NCBI RefSeq assembly: GCF_021513235.1
Contig: NZ_CP090976.1
Location: 2,294,001 to 2,358,000 of the forward strand
From: Kaistella sp. 97-N-M2
GTDB taxonomy: Bacteria; Bacteroidota; Bacteroidia; Flavobacteriales; Weeksellaceae
Reading direction: 5' to 3'
DNA: 64,000 nt
Below the pieces are notes generated by a model, which was not told where the DNA came from, searched no databases, and was given only the letters and a program-made list of their open reading frames with translations. The position numbers and the translations under genes are program-made. Positions 38,210 to 46,372 of this stretch are shown here, in pieces. The stretch's first letter is position 1, and every line of letters starts with the position of its first letter.

Positions 38210-40168
38210 ATGGCAAAAAAGAAATTAAACTTAAGGGATATTGGAACGGAAAAACATGCCGGAGAGCATTCCCACGATGCTGGACATAATCACGATAATA
38301 CGGACAAAACAACGTTACAAATGTTTTTGCCCGCCATTATATCATTCACATTATTAATAATTGCTATTGCTTTAGATAATTGGATTACCCAAAATTGGTT
38401 TAATGGATGGGTAAGGATTGCCTGGTATGTTGCAGCGTATATTCCCGTGGGATTACCAGTTTTAAGAGATGCGTTTGATAGTATAAGAAAAAGTGATTTC
38501 TTTTCAGAATTTTTTTTGATGAGTATCGCTACGATTGGTGCGTTCGCCATTGGAGAATTTCCTGAAGGTGTAGCAGTGATGCTTTTCTATGCTGTGGGTG
38601 AAGTTTTTCAAACACTTGCAGTACAGAGAGCAAAAACTAATATAAAAACACTATTAGACCAAAGACCAGATGAAGTTACCGTTGTTAAAGATAATCAATC
38701 AACAACTGTAAAAGCGGAATCTGTAGAGATTGGCGACATAATCCAACTAAAATCTGGCGAAAAGTTGGGTTTAGACGGCGAGTTATTATCTGAAAAAGGG
38801 TCTTTTAATACAGCGGCACTCACAGGAGAAAGCAAACCAGATTCTAAAGAAAAAGGCGAAATAGTTTTAGCAGGAATGATCAATCTGAACACCGTGGTTC
38901 AGGTGAAAGTAACTACCGCATACAAGGATAGTAAACTTTCCAAAATATTAGAATTGGTGCAAAATGCAACTTCACAAAAAGCACCCACAGAATTATTTAT
39001 TAGAAAATTTGCAAAAATCTACACGCCCATCGTTGTATTATTGGCAATTCTCATTACAATTATTCCATTCTTTTTCGTACAGGATTACACCTTCAGTAAG
39101 TGGTTGTATAGAGCACTTGTTTTCTTGGTAATCAGTTGTCCGTGTGCTTTGGTAATTAGTATTCCACTAGGATATTTCGGAGGAATTGGCGCTGCAAGTA
39201 AAAACGGTATTTTGTTTAAAGGCAGCAACTTTTTAGACGTTATTGCTACTATAAAGAATGTTGTGATAGATAAAACAGGCACAATGACGGAAGGTGTTTT
39301 CAAAGTTCAGGAAGTTATTATTCATCCAGATTTTGATGAAAAAACAATTTTGGCGATGGTCAACAAATTGGAAAGTCAAAGTACACATCCGGTAGCAACT
39401 GCGATTCATAATTTTGTTGGAGAATTGGATTCAAAAATAGCATTGGAGAATGTAGAAGAAATTTCAGGTCACGGTTTAAAAGCAAACGTAAACGGAAAAG
39501 AATTATTAGTCGGTAATTTCAAATTATTAGACAAATTTTCTATTAAATATGATTTAGACCCAAGTTCAATTGTTTATACTACCATCGCAATTGCGTATGA
39601 TAATAAATTTGCCGGCTATTTGACCATCGCAGATTCGATAAAAGAAGATGCGCAAGAGGCGGTTACTAAACTGCATAATCTTAATGTGAAAGTAACGATG
39701 TTAAGCGGTGACAAAACCAACGTCGTAGAACTTGTTGCAAAAGAATTAGGGATTGATACGGCTTTCGGAGATCTACTGCCCGAAGATAAGGTAGAAAAAT
39801 TGAAAGCAATTAAAAGCAAAGGCGAGAGTGTAGCATTTGTGGGCGATGGCGTAAATGACGCTCCGGTCGTCGCACTTTCAGACGTAGGAATTGCAATGGG
39901 TGGATTGGGAAGCGATGCTACTATTGAAACCGCGGACGTTGTAATTCAGGATGATAAGCCGAGTAAAATTGCAATGGCCATAAATATTGGAAAGCAGACA
40001 AAAAAAATCGTTTGGCAAAATATCATTCTGGCATTTGCCGTGAAAGCCGTTGTTTTAGTTTTAGGAGCAGGAGGTTTGGCAACAATGTGGGAAGCGGTTT
40101 TCGCGGATGTTGGTGTGGCATTATTGGCAATTTTAAACGCTGTAAGGATACAACGGATGAAATTTTAA
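38210..40168 (+). CDS. Zn/Cd/Co-exporting P1B ATPase
   Basis: The 652-residue ATPase has a short His-rich N-terminus (HAGEHSHDAGHNHD) in place of an HMA domain. TM helices follow, with the CPC motif in VISCPCALVISIPLGYFGG (about 309-311), DKTGTMTEG (Asp about 352), SHPVATAI and [21 protein letters not shown]. The ISIPLGYFGG sequence after CPC and absence of Cu-type residues place it with ZntA/CadA. It exports Zn(II), Cd(II) or Pb(II). The His stretch probably binds Zn. It is intact. Confidence 0.9.
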   Translation: MAKKKLNLRDIGTEKHAGEHSHDAGHNHDNTDKTTLQMFLPAIISFTLLIIAIALDNWITQNWFNGWVRIAWYVAAYIPVGLPVLRDAFDSIRKSDFFSEFFLMSIATIGAFAIGEFPEGVAVMLFYAVGEVFQTLAVQRAKTNIKTLLDQRPDEVTVVKDNQSTTVKAESVEIGDIIQLKSGEKLGLDGELLSEKGSFNTAALTGESKPDSKEKGEIVLAGMINLNTVVQVKVTTAYKDSKLSKILELVQNATSQKAPTELFIRKFAKIYTPIVVLLAILITIIPFFFVQDYTFSKWLYRALVFLVISCPCALVISIPLGYFGGIGAASKNGILFKGSNFLDVIATIKNVVIDKTGTMTEGVFKVQEVIIHPDFDEKTILAMVNKLESQSTHPVATAIHNFVGELDSKIALENVEEISGHGLKANVNGKELLVGNFKLLDKFSIKYDLDPSSIVYTTIAIAYDNKFAGYLTIADSIKEDAQEAVTKLHNLNVKVTMLSGDKTNVVELVAKELGIDTAFGDLLPEDKVEKLKAIKSKGESVAFVGDGVNDAPVVALSDVGIAMGGLGSDATIETADVVIQDDKPSKIAMAINIGKQTKKIVWQNIILAFAVKAVVLVLGAGGLATMWEAVFADVGVALLAILNAVRIQRMKF

Positions 40169-40221
40169 CGAATGCATCGAGTAAAAAATTGACCACTTTA
40201 TTATAAATCCTTATTTTAGCA

Positions 40222-40252
40222 TTTGCTTAAATAAACAAATTGACTATCTTTG
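40222..40252 (+). promoter_or_regulatory. promoter and ArsR-type operator of the mercury block
   Basis: TTTG (40222-40225) and TATCTTTG (40245-40252) are -33 and -7 boxes 19 bp apart. Between them TTTG, CTTAAATAAA and CAAA form an imperfect inverted repeat typical of ArsR/SmtB operators. The regulator ATG at 40257 is only 4 bp past the -7 box, so the transcript is probably leaderless. Confidence 0.6.
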
Positions 40253-40256
40253 TGCG

Positions 40257-40631
40257 ATGGACAATAATTCTTGCATACGACAACAGGCAGACATTAAGCA
40301 AATTAACCGTTGCAAAAGCCGAGTCTCTGAGCTTAACGATTCGTTTGATTACTTATCCAACGGACTTGAATTAGCGGGAAACAATGTAAGACTGAGAATT
40401 CTCTTTCTGCTTTATGAAGAAAAACGACTTTGTGTTTGCGACATCAGCGACATTCTTGGTATGAAAATTTCGGCAATTTCTCAACACTTGCGAAAACTTA
40501 AAGACCGAAAACTAATTGAAACCGAAAGAGAAGCACAAACCATTTTTTACTCTTTGACAAAAGAATATGAAAAAATGCTAAAACCGTTTTTTAAAATACT
40601 TGACGAAAACAAAATTTTAGAAACAATATGA
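40257..40631 (+). CDS. ArsR/SmtB-family regulator of the mercury block
   Basis: The 124-residue winged-helix protein reads LAGNNVRLRILFLLYEEKRLCVCDISDILGMKISAISQHLRKLKDRKLI, with metal-binding Cys in LCVCD of helix alpha-3 and extra Cys near the N-terminus (NNSCIRQQ, NRCKS). Its stop overlaps the MerTP start by 4 bp. It is likely a mercury- or arsenic-responsive repressor of its own operon. A MerR-type regulator is more usual for mer loci, so the ArsR type is notable. Confidence 0.8.
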   Translation: MDNNSCIRQQADIKQINRCKSRVSELNDSFDYLSNGLELAGNNVRLRILFLLYEEKRLCVCDISDILGMKISAISQHLRKLKDRKLIETEREAQTIFYSLTKEYEKMLKPFFKILDENKILETI

Positions 40632-41227
40632 AAACCGACAACAAACTAATCGGAACAGGAATTTTCACAGCTATTGCAGCTTCACTTTGTTGCATTACAC
40701 CAATCTTGGCTCTTATTGCAGGGACAAGCGGACTTGCTTCAACCTTTTCTTGGCTCGAACCTTTCAGACCATATTTTATCGGCTTGACAATTTTAGTGCT
40801 TGGTTTTGCTTGGTATCAAAAATTGAAACCTAAAAAGCAAATTGACTGCAACTGCGACACGGAAGAAAAACCAAAAAGCATTCAGTCAAAAATGTTTTTA
40901 GGAATTGTAACGGTATTTGCAATTGTTATGCTTGCCTTTCCATATTATTCAAGCATTTTCTACCCAAAGACAGAAAAACAAATCATAGTAGTTGATAAAT
41001 CCAATGTCCAAAAAGCAGAGTTTACAATTAGCGGAATGACTTGTACGAGTTGCGAAGCAAATGTAAATCACGAAGTGAATAAATTGACAGGGATAATAAA
41101 TTCAACTACTTCTTACGACAACGGAAAAACAGTTGTAGCGTTTGATAATTCCAAAACCAACATTGCTGAAATTGAAAAAGCAATTAATTCAACAGGATAT
41201 TCTGTAACCAACAAAAAAGAAAATTAA
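40628..41227 (+). CDS. merTP: MerT-MerP fusion mercuric transporter
   Basis: The 199-residue protein has three TM helices of MerT with the first-helix pair ASLCCITPILALIAG and cytosolic CNCD. A short linker leads to a MerP-like HMA domain (ISGMTCTSCEANVNHEV, about residues 135-195) on the periplasmic side. It takes Hg(II) into the cell. No merA or merB follows in this window, so on its own it would increase exposure unless reductase is encoded elsewhere. MerTP fusions are known in Bacteroidota. Confidence 0.88.
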   Translation: MKTDNKLIGTGIFTAIAASLCCITPILALIAGTSGLASTFSWLEPFRPYFIGLTILVLGFAWYQKLKPKKQIDCNCDTEEKPKSIQSKMFLGIVTVFAIVMLAFPYYSSIFYPKTEKQIIVVDKSNVQKAEFTISGMTCTSCEANVNHEVNKLTGIINSTTSYDNGKTVVAFDNSKTNIAEIEKAINSTGYSVTNKKEN

Positions 41228-41228
41228 A

Positions 41229-41435
41229 ATGGAAGTTATATTACAATCAACAATCACTTGCCCGAACTGCGGACACAAGAAAGAAGAAATAATGCCGACA
41301 GACGCTTGCCAATATTTTTACGAATGTGAGAATTGTAAACAAGTTCTTAAACCAAAACAAGGCGACTGCTGTGTATATTGCAGTTACGGAACAGTTGCTT
41401 GTCCGCCAATTCAACAAGACAACAAATGTTGCTAA
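41229..41435 (+). CDS. GDCCxC-type Cys-rich protein of the mercury block
   Basis: The 68-residue protein has a zinc-ribbon-like start (CPNCGHKKEEIMPTDAC), then CENCKQ and the signature GDCCVYCSYGTVACPPIQ, ending NKCC. Eleven Cys in 68 residues suggest one or two metal sites. The GDCCxC family is linked to mercury-transport genes, and this one begins one base after the MerTP stop. Its function is unproven; a mercury chaperone is plausible. Confidence 0.8.
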   Translation: MEVILQSTITCPNCGHKKEEIMPTDACQYFYECENCKQVLKPKQGDCCVYCSYGTVACPPIQQDNKCC

Positions 41436-41624
41436 CGAAAAGAATGCAAATGGTCTAGAAACCATCGACAGTTGATATAATATCAATTTTTTAAAAATCA
41501 CTCCAATGTTTCTTATTCTCGAAATAGACATTATTCGTAGTTTTTCACCAAACTAAGTTTGTATTAAAAAAAATAGATAATTAATCATTGACGTAAGCTG
41601 TAGAGCAATATATAATTAAATGTT

Positions 41625-41844
41625 ATGAAAGAAATAGAAATCATTTTGGTTCAAAGAGGCATAAAAACCAATAGCAATGACATTATTGGTAGCAGAAAAA
41701 TTATTAGAATAAAAGTATGCGATCAGTCATAAAGATTTATCAAAACAATTCGAAAAAGCAGATAATGTTACTTTATTTAGAACACTTAAAACATTTTTAG
41801 ATCATAAACTAATACATACCATTGATGGAGGTGCATTTGGATAA
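41625..41844 (+). pseudogene. Fur-family regulator remnant
   Basis: The frame starts MKEIEIILVQRGIKTN and stops early. Other frames then give KYAISHKDLSKQFEKADNVTL and FRTLKTFLDHKLIHTIDGG, which is the Fur/PerR winged-helix core. At least two frame changes and the missing C-terminal metal-binding domain make it a relic. It sits just after the mercury block. Confidence 0.7.
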
Positions 41845-42097
41845 AGATAACTATCATTCTAATCCTATCTAAATACTGTTATGATTAATCTATTCGAATC
41901 AGCATAAAATTAAATGATTTATTATAACGTAAATAATTTTAAAATGAACAACCACCTAAACTGTTGGAAATGTGTAGTAATGCTATCCTGTCTATTAAGT
42001 TGGCTACGGGTTTTTCGGCATACATTTAACAATAAAAAAATGAACAGGGTTATGGATGGAAAAACATTTATGACCCTTTCTGTTATTAATTAAAAAA

Positions 42098-42724
42098 ATG
42101 AATCAGAATAAACAACACTGGGAAAAAGTATTTTCAACCAAAAACCCAAATGAAGTGAGCTGGACACAAGAATATCCCAAAACTTCAATAGATTATTTAG
42201 AAAATTTGAATTTGCCTAAAACTACCATTATTATTGATATTGGCGGTGGCGATAGTAATTTCGTTGATGCACTTTTAGAAAAAGGATATGAGAATATTTG
42301 GGTATTGGATATTTCTGCTACTGCATTAGAAAAAGCTAAAAAACGATTAGGGGATAAAGCAAAATTGGTACATTGGATTGTTTCGGATATTACAGCATTT
42401 AAAACCGATATACAATTTGACTTTTGGCACGATAGAGCCGTTTTTCATTTCGTAACAGATGATGAAAGTATTCAAAAATATGCACATTTAGTAAGTCAAT
42501 CTATCAAAGAAAACGGTCATTTTTTATTAGGCACATTTTCAGAAAATGGACCTCTAAAATGCAGCGGATTAAATATAAAACAATACGATGAAATTACGAT
42601 GAAAGCTACATTTAGCAAAAATTTTGAAGCCGTAAAATGCTTTACAGAAAATCATACAACACCTTTTAACACGACACAGAATTTTCAATTTTGCGGATTT
42701 AAAAAAAATAATAGTAATAGATGA
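42098..42724 (+). CDS. class I SAM-dependent methyltransferase
   Basis: The 208-residue enzyme has the Rossmann motif I IIIDIGGGDSNFVDALLEKG, motif II VLDISATALEKAKKRL, and FDFWHDRAVFHFVTD at motif IV. It lacks the Cys set of ArsM, so arsenite methylation is unlikely. Its substrate is unknown; close relatives are annotated as thiopurine/tellurite-type methyltransferases in metal islands. It follows the fur relic by about 250 bp and overlaps the ynfA relic start, so transfer of a resistance unit with decay of its neighbours fits. Confidence 0.75.
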   Translation: MNQNKQHWEKVFSTKNPNEVSWTQEYPKTSIDYLENLNLPKTTIIIDIGGGDSNFVDALLEKGYENIWVLDISATALEKAKKRLGDKAKLVHWIVSDITAFKTDIQFDFWHDRAVFHFVTDDESIQKYAHLVSQSIKENGHFLLGTFSENGPLKCSGLNIKQYDEITMKATFSKNFEAVKCFTENHTTPFNTTQNFQFCGFKKNNSNR

Positions 42725-42957
42725 TATTTTATTTAAAACCCTTACCCATTTTTATACTTGCAGGATTTTGTGAGATTGGCGGTGGTTATTTGGTTTTGGT
42801 TAAAGGAAGATAAGCTTGTTTGGTATGGCGTTTTTGGGGAATTATTTTAGCTTTGTATGGCTATGTATTGACGCTACAAGTCATTCATTTGGAAAATCCT
42901 ATACCGTTTATGAAGGAGTATTATAATTATGTCTATCCTTTTTGCGTAGAAAATTGA
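42724..42957 (+). pseudogene. ynfA: YnfA/UPF0060 membrane protein remnant
   Basis: The first frame reads LPIFILAGFCEIGGGYLV and stops. A second frame gives WLKEDKLVWYGVFG and a third GIILALYGYVLTLQVIHLENP and then YTVYEGV. Together these match the four-span UPF0060/YnfA family. Three frame changes within 230 bp are too many for homopolymer error alone, so this is a true relic. Confidence 0.7.
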
Positions 42958-42989
42958 TGGTGTTAAACCCGATAAATATGATATAATAG

Positions 42990-43244
42990 ATGCTTCAATT
43001 TGCTTTATATTTGTATTATCCTTTTTATGCCCAAAAAATAAAAATTAATTATTATTTCGCTACTATATCACTGCGCTTTAAATATTCTACATCCGAGTAT
43101 CTCAAGCCGGTAAAAACATTGAAACATAAAAACGTCACTGGATATGCAGATAAATTGATAAAACTTTTTGGAGTTGATAGTGAAAGCAAAGAATATGATG
43201 ATTTAGAAAAAGACAGTCCAGAAGATGATTTTCTCAGAACATGA
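42990..43244 (+). CDS. hypothetical short protein, doubtful
   Basis: The 84-residue frame has a hydrophobic N-terminal part followed by a charged, protein-like C-terminus (VTGYADKLIKLFGVDSESKEYDDLEKDSPEDDFLRT). No family is recognised. It lies in a decay zone, so the N-terminal part may be non-coding and the rest a fragment. Confidence 0.25.
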   Translation: MLQFALYLYYPFYAQKIKINYYFATISLRFKYSTSEYLKPVKTLKHKNVTGYADKLIKLFGVDSESKEYDDLEKDSPEDDFLRT

Positions 43245-43367
43245 TACTTTCAAAAAGTTCAATTGATATTTGGAACAGCTTACAATAAAGGTAGATGTTA
43301 TTATTTTTAAGAAATTGCTATTAGGTAAAGAATTACTATGTAATAAAAATCATCTGATTGATTCTCT

Positions 43368-44345
43368 TCAAGAGATTTTCTTTAATCTCGTCTGATAACT
43401 CTGTATAAAATTTCTTTTAAGTTGTTCACTGAGAAAAGAACGGCTAGTCAATTCAATGACTTCATTCTCGTGAGAAGTTAAATTTTTGAAAATTTTGGAT
43501 ATTATTTTTTCTGGTATTTCAGCTTTTTGACCCAACAAAATAAACTGCTCTTTTATTTTTCCTTTGGCAATGGATTTCGGTAAAAGAACGTCGCTTAAAG
43601 CAAAATCAGCAACTTCAATATGAATCTTAGTGTTGAGTAGATCATAAGCCGGACTTAATTTAAAATCACCTTGCTCTGTTTCTATTAGAGAAAAGTTTTT
43701 TAGATGAGCATCTCCATTTGAAAATAAATAATTGAAAAGAATTAATGTGAAAAGTTTTGGTGCTTCTACTTTTGAGGCAGGTACAAATTTTTTCAATGTT
43801 TCAAAAAGTTCCAAGTAATTTCCTTGGTATTTGTACTGTTCACCGTGTGTTGCAGGTGATTTTTGTAATAGAGAAGCAAAATCCTCAACAGCTAATTTTT
43901 CCCCGTTTTTTTTGACATCAAATCTTTTAGTAAGATAGGCGGGTTTTCCATTTTCAAAGAACGTCAAAGCATTTTCCGCAGTTTCTATTTTAAAAATTTG
44001 CTGTGCGATTTGCATCGTGAGATGTTCGTTTGCTGGTGCAAACTCACTGTTTTTTGGAAGGTCTGAAATTGGTTTCAAAATATATTGTCCGCGCTCGTCT
44101 TCAGTCGTTAACCGTAATTTTGAATTTTCGATGAGCAATGAGTATTTTTCCTGAAAACCTGAAATAGAAATATGCAGTTGATTTTCATTAAATACCGACC
44201 GCTCTTTGGAATCTGATGGCGATGTGTAGGGCAGAACAGGACTGATTTTTTTACCGTCAAACATTTTCTTTAAAACAATCGGACTGTAAGTATCAAAACC
44301 TTCTGTGAGTTTTCCTGGACAATATTTTATTTTATGCTGATCCAT
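43368..44345 (-). CDS. hipT: HipA-type kinase toxin (HipT-like)
   Basis: The ATG at 44345 (MDQHKIKYC) is preferred over an upstream TTG at 44360. The 325-residue protein is the HipA kinase body without the N-subdomain 1. It has the P-loop-like HISISGFQEKYSLL (Ser60/Ser62), the catalytic loop SNGDAHLKNFS (Asp212, Asn217) and the metal Asp235 in SPAYDLLN. In E. coli HipBST, the SIS serines are autophosphorylation sites and HipT phosphorylates TrpS. Here the target is unknown. Its start overlaps hipS by 14 bp. Confidence 0.85.
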   Translation of the reverse strand: MDQHKIKYCPGKLTEGFDTYSPIVLKKMFDGKKISPVLPYTSPSDSKERSVFNENQLHISISGFQEKYSLLIENSKLRLTTEDERGQYILKPISDLPKNSEFAPANEHLTMQIAQQIFKIETAENALTFFENGKPAYLTKRFDVKKNGEKLAVEDFASLLQKSPATHGEQYKYQGNYLELFETLKKFVPASKVEAPKLFTLILFNYLFSNGDAHLKNFSLIETEQGDFKLSPAYDLLNTKIHIEVADFALSDVLLPKSIAKGKIKEQFILLGQKAEIPEKIISKIFKNLTSHENEVIELTSRSFLSEQLKRNFIQSYQTRLKKIS

Positions 44346-44667
44346 TTTTAATTCTTTCAATTGTTATAGCTCCCACTGTATCTGTGTTTGCAGTAGTTAA
44401 AAGAATTCCGAAAGCATCGGATTCATCAATTTTGTAAGTTTGGCAAACCATTCTTTTATTAATTCCTTCTGGCAAAAGATGGTAGAAAAATGGGAATAAT
44501 TCTTTAGAGACGAATTCTTTCTGTGTTTTAGGGAGCGTTAGGCTTATGGGAGGTTTATTGGTGTCCAACAGCCAATCCTGATCATATTGAAAAATGAAAC
44601 TACCATCATCATTCTGCTTCAGTACTCCGGCTGGTTGACCTTTGTATAAGACTTTTGCGGATCTCAT
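44332..44667 (-). CDS. hipS: HipA N-subdomain-1 protein (HipS-like antitoxin)
   Basis: The 111-residue protein corresponds to the N-subdomain 1 of HipA (VLYKGQPAGVLKQNDDGSFIFQYD; ISLTLPKTQKEFVSKELFPFF), encoded separately from the kinase. In the HipBST system this small protein, not HipB, neutralises the kinase. It starts at the stop of the HTH gene, with its ATG shared at 44667, and its 3' end overlaps hipT. The order hipB-hipS-hipT is that of known HipBST operons. Confidence 0.85.
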   Translation of the reverse strand: MRSAKVLYKGQPAGVLKQNDDGSFIFQYDQDWLLDTNKPPISLTLPKTQKEFVSKELFPFFYHLLPEGINKRMVCQTYKIDESDAFGILLTTANTDTVGAITIERIKNGSA

Positions 44668-44876
44668 TATTTAATGTTTTTAATTTCCAATTTAATTTCC
44701 AAACCTAAAGCATCGCAAATTTTTTGCAATGTTTCTAGCGTTGGATTTCCTTTTCCGCTTTCCAATTGTTTCAAGGTACGAAGTCCTACACCAGAAATTT
44801 CCGCAAGTGTTTCCTGCGTTACATTTAAAATTTTTCTACGTTCTTTGATGGGTACTATTAAATTACTTAGTGTCAT
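44667..44876 (-). CDS. hipB: HipB-like HTH repressor
   Basis: The ATG at 44876 is preferred to a GTG at 44885. The 69-residue protein is one XRE-type helix-turn-helix (RRKILNVTQETLAEISGVGLRTLKQLESGKGNPTLETLQKICDALGL). It is the first gene of the operon and should bind the repeated TGCACTTT sites upstream to autoregulate it. Confidence 0.85.
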   Translation of the reverse strand: MTLSNLIVPIKERRKILNVTQETLAEISGVGLRTLKQLESGKGNPTLETLQKICDALGLEIKLEIKNIK

Positions 44877-45014
44877 ATATTGCACTTTAAGTACAAATAT
44901 ACATCATTATTTTAATAATTAAATCATAAGTGTTATTTAATGCACTTTTTTAAATTTAATTTGGAAATTTTTACAGTTTAGACATTAAAGAGCTATTTAT
45001 TGCACTTTTATTGG
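44877..45014 (-). promoter_or_regulatory. hipBST promoter with three TGCACTTT repeats spaced 60 bp
   Basis: TGCACTTT occurs at 44881, 44941 and 45001, exactly 60 bp apart; the last two are embedded in a longer shared TATTTAwTGCACTTTT. On the minus strand TATATTTG (44894-44901) is a -7 box lying just before the first repeat. The arrangement suggests three operator sites on one DNA face for HipB-type repression with looping. Confidence 0.6.
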
Positions 45015-45152
45015 TTTCTAAAAATAAAATCCTGTGATCTGCACATTGAAGCCGATTATTCAATTAAAATTAGTTGTTTTGTTAATTACGCCTAGGTTGC
45101 CTTGAGCTTTAAATTTTTTTGGAAAGAGAGTAATACATTTAAGGTTGATATT

Positions 45153-45182
45153 TTTGTAAGTGTGAAAAAAGAAGTAACTTTG
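45153..45182 (+). promoter_or_regulatory. promoter of candidate small RNA
   Basis: TTTG at 45153-45156 and TAACTTTG at 45175-45182 are separated by 18 bp and match the -33/-7 layout of Bacteroidota promoters. No ORF of useful length follows before the terminator at 45333. Confidence 0.55.
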
Positions 45183-45187
45183 ATAAA

Positions 45188-45370
45188 TAAACCAATCAAA
45201 ACCAACATTTTTTCAAGGTGAGTAATTAGGTGAGTAGCTGAGAAGTAATCTTTGAAAAGGCGTATGAATAGAGATATTTAAAGAGCATGTGACGGTTCCT
45301 AGCTCTCCGCTTGGTGAAGAACCAAAACATATAAAAAGCCTTTAAATACTGGTATTTAAAGGCTTTTTCG
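45188..45370 (+). ncRNA. candidate non-coding RNA of about 180 nt
   Basis: The segment runs from the predicted start after TAACTTTG to the strong terminator. It has no convincing reading frame (longest start MNRDI then stop) and contains an internal hairpin GGTTC...GAACC around 45294-45323. I could not match it to 6S, SRP or tmRNA landmarks. Expression is inferred from promoter and terminator only. Confidence 0.45.
45333..45368 (+). terminator. strong rho-independent terminator
   Basis: AAAAAGCCTTTAAATAC pairs perfectly with GTATTTAAAGGCTTTTT around a TG loop, with the U-run included in the 3' arm. It ends the candidate small RNA. Confidence 0.85.
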
Positions 45371-45568
45371 TACTTATAATATATCAAATTAGTACAAAAA
45401 AAAGGAGTTCCGAGGTGAGTTCATGAAAAAAAAATACGAACAGTATTTAGCATTAGATTGCGTATTCATCGCTTATTCATTCAACGAACATCTTGTAAGT
45501 GTGTAGGTTTCGAAATAAATTCAACCTAAACTGATATAAAGCGCTTTAATGTCCGGTGATTTAGATTT

Positions 45569-45973
45569 TTATTTTTCGAAAAATACCGTATTAATTTCAA
45601 TATTTCCCTTAAGCATCTTATGAACAGGGCAGGCATCTGCAATATAATGAAGTCTTGCCTGCTGTTCTGCTTCCAAAATTGCGTTTCCGTAACTGATCTT
45701 TCTCGTAAACAGGGTACTTTTGGTTTGAGGATAATGATCAAGATCTACCTCAACATCGATTTCCGGCACGGACCAACCTTTTCTGTCGATGTACATCCGT
45801 AAAGTTGCCGCAGTACAGGTTGCAAGTGACGCCGCCAACAGTTCAAACGGATTAAAACCTTTATCCTGGCCCCCTTTATCCAGCGGCTCATCCGTGATTA
45901 TTCTCTTTTTGCCGGCCGTAACTTCGGTATAATATTTTTCAGCGCCAATTCGGGCAAGAACTTTTACAGTCAT
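45569..45973 (-). CDS. OsmC-family peroxiredoxin-like protein
   Basis: The 134-residue protein has the OsmC fold with the two reactive Cys in LAASLATCTAATLRMY and YIADACPVHKML. It reduces organic hydroperoxides with thiol donors in the cytosol. It is intact, alone on its strand, and just downstream (on the minus strand) of the GNAT relic. Confidence 0.85.
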   Translation of the reverse strand: MTVKVLARIGAEKYYTEVTAGKKRIITDEPLDKGGQDKGFNPFELLAASLATCTAATLRMYIDRKGWSVPEIDVEVDLDHYPQTKSTLFTRKISYGNAILEAEQQARLHYIADACPVHKMLKGNIEINTVFFEK

Positions 45974-46042
45974 AATCGGTTAATTTTTTTTGAACTATCA
46001 GGAAATGGTGAAAACAGAGTTTGGTTTTAAATCAGTTTTTTT

Positions 46043-46186
46043 TCAATCCTTTTCGGTGTGAACCAGGGCAATCTAGTTTCCAAAATCGCCATAATTGATA
46101 AAGGCAAAATGACCATTAACGTCAATTTCAAAACGTTTCTTTTTTTCGTTTTTGACAAGCGGGATGTTTTCAAATTCGGTTTTCAT
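46043..46186 (-). pseudogene. truncated small GNAT (YjdJ-type) acetyltransferase
   Basis: The frame reads MKTEFENIPLVKNEKKKRFEIDVNGHFAFINYGDFGN, an in-frame TAG, and then IALVHTEKD and a stop at 46043. This is the start of the small GNAT family related to YjdJ, cut after the first third. The acetyl-CoA-binding part is missing. It is likely non-functional. Confidence 0.5.
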
Positions 46187-46372
46187 GATTTTCTTTTTAA
46201 AGTTATTTTCAAAACAAAAATACGCAATTAAGAACCGGCCGTTTCTTAACCTATGATAAAAAATCGATAAGGAAAAGCTTTTATCAATGATGCTCACAGA
46301 TCACGTTTAATTAATTGACATTATCTTTGTAAACTGTTTTCGTTTAATAAAAATGGATTTCTTTTACAAAAC

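Noticed and set aside
41944-42093. 49-codon plus-strand frame
   Set aside because: No recognisable feature, biased composition and location between relics; not supported as a gene.
42098-42724. Arsenite methyltransferase ArsM
   Set aside because: The conserved Cys residues of ArsM are absent, so only a generic methyltransferase call is kept.
44881-45008. 60-bp periodic TGCACTTT as a CRISPR
   Set aside because: Only three 8-15-bp repeats, no conserved longer repeat, and position upstream of hipB fits operators.
45280-45330. tRNA- or tmRNA-like sequence around GGTTCCTAGCTCTCC
   Set aside because: No cloverleaf, acceptor stem or CCA can be folded, so it is treated as part of a candidate small RNA instead.
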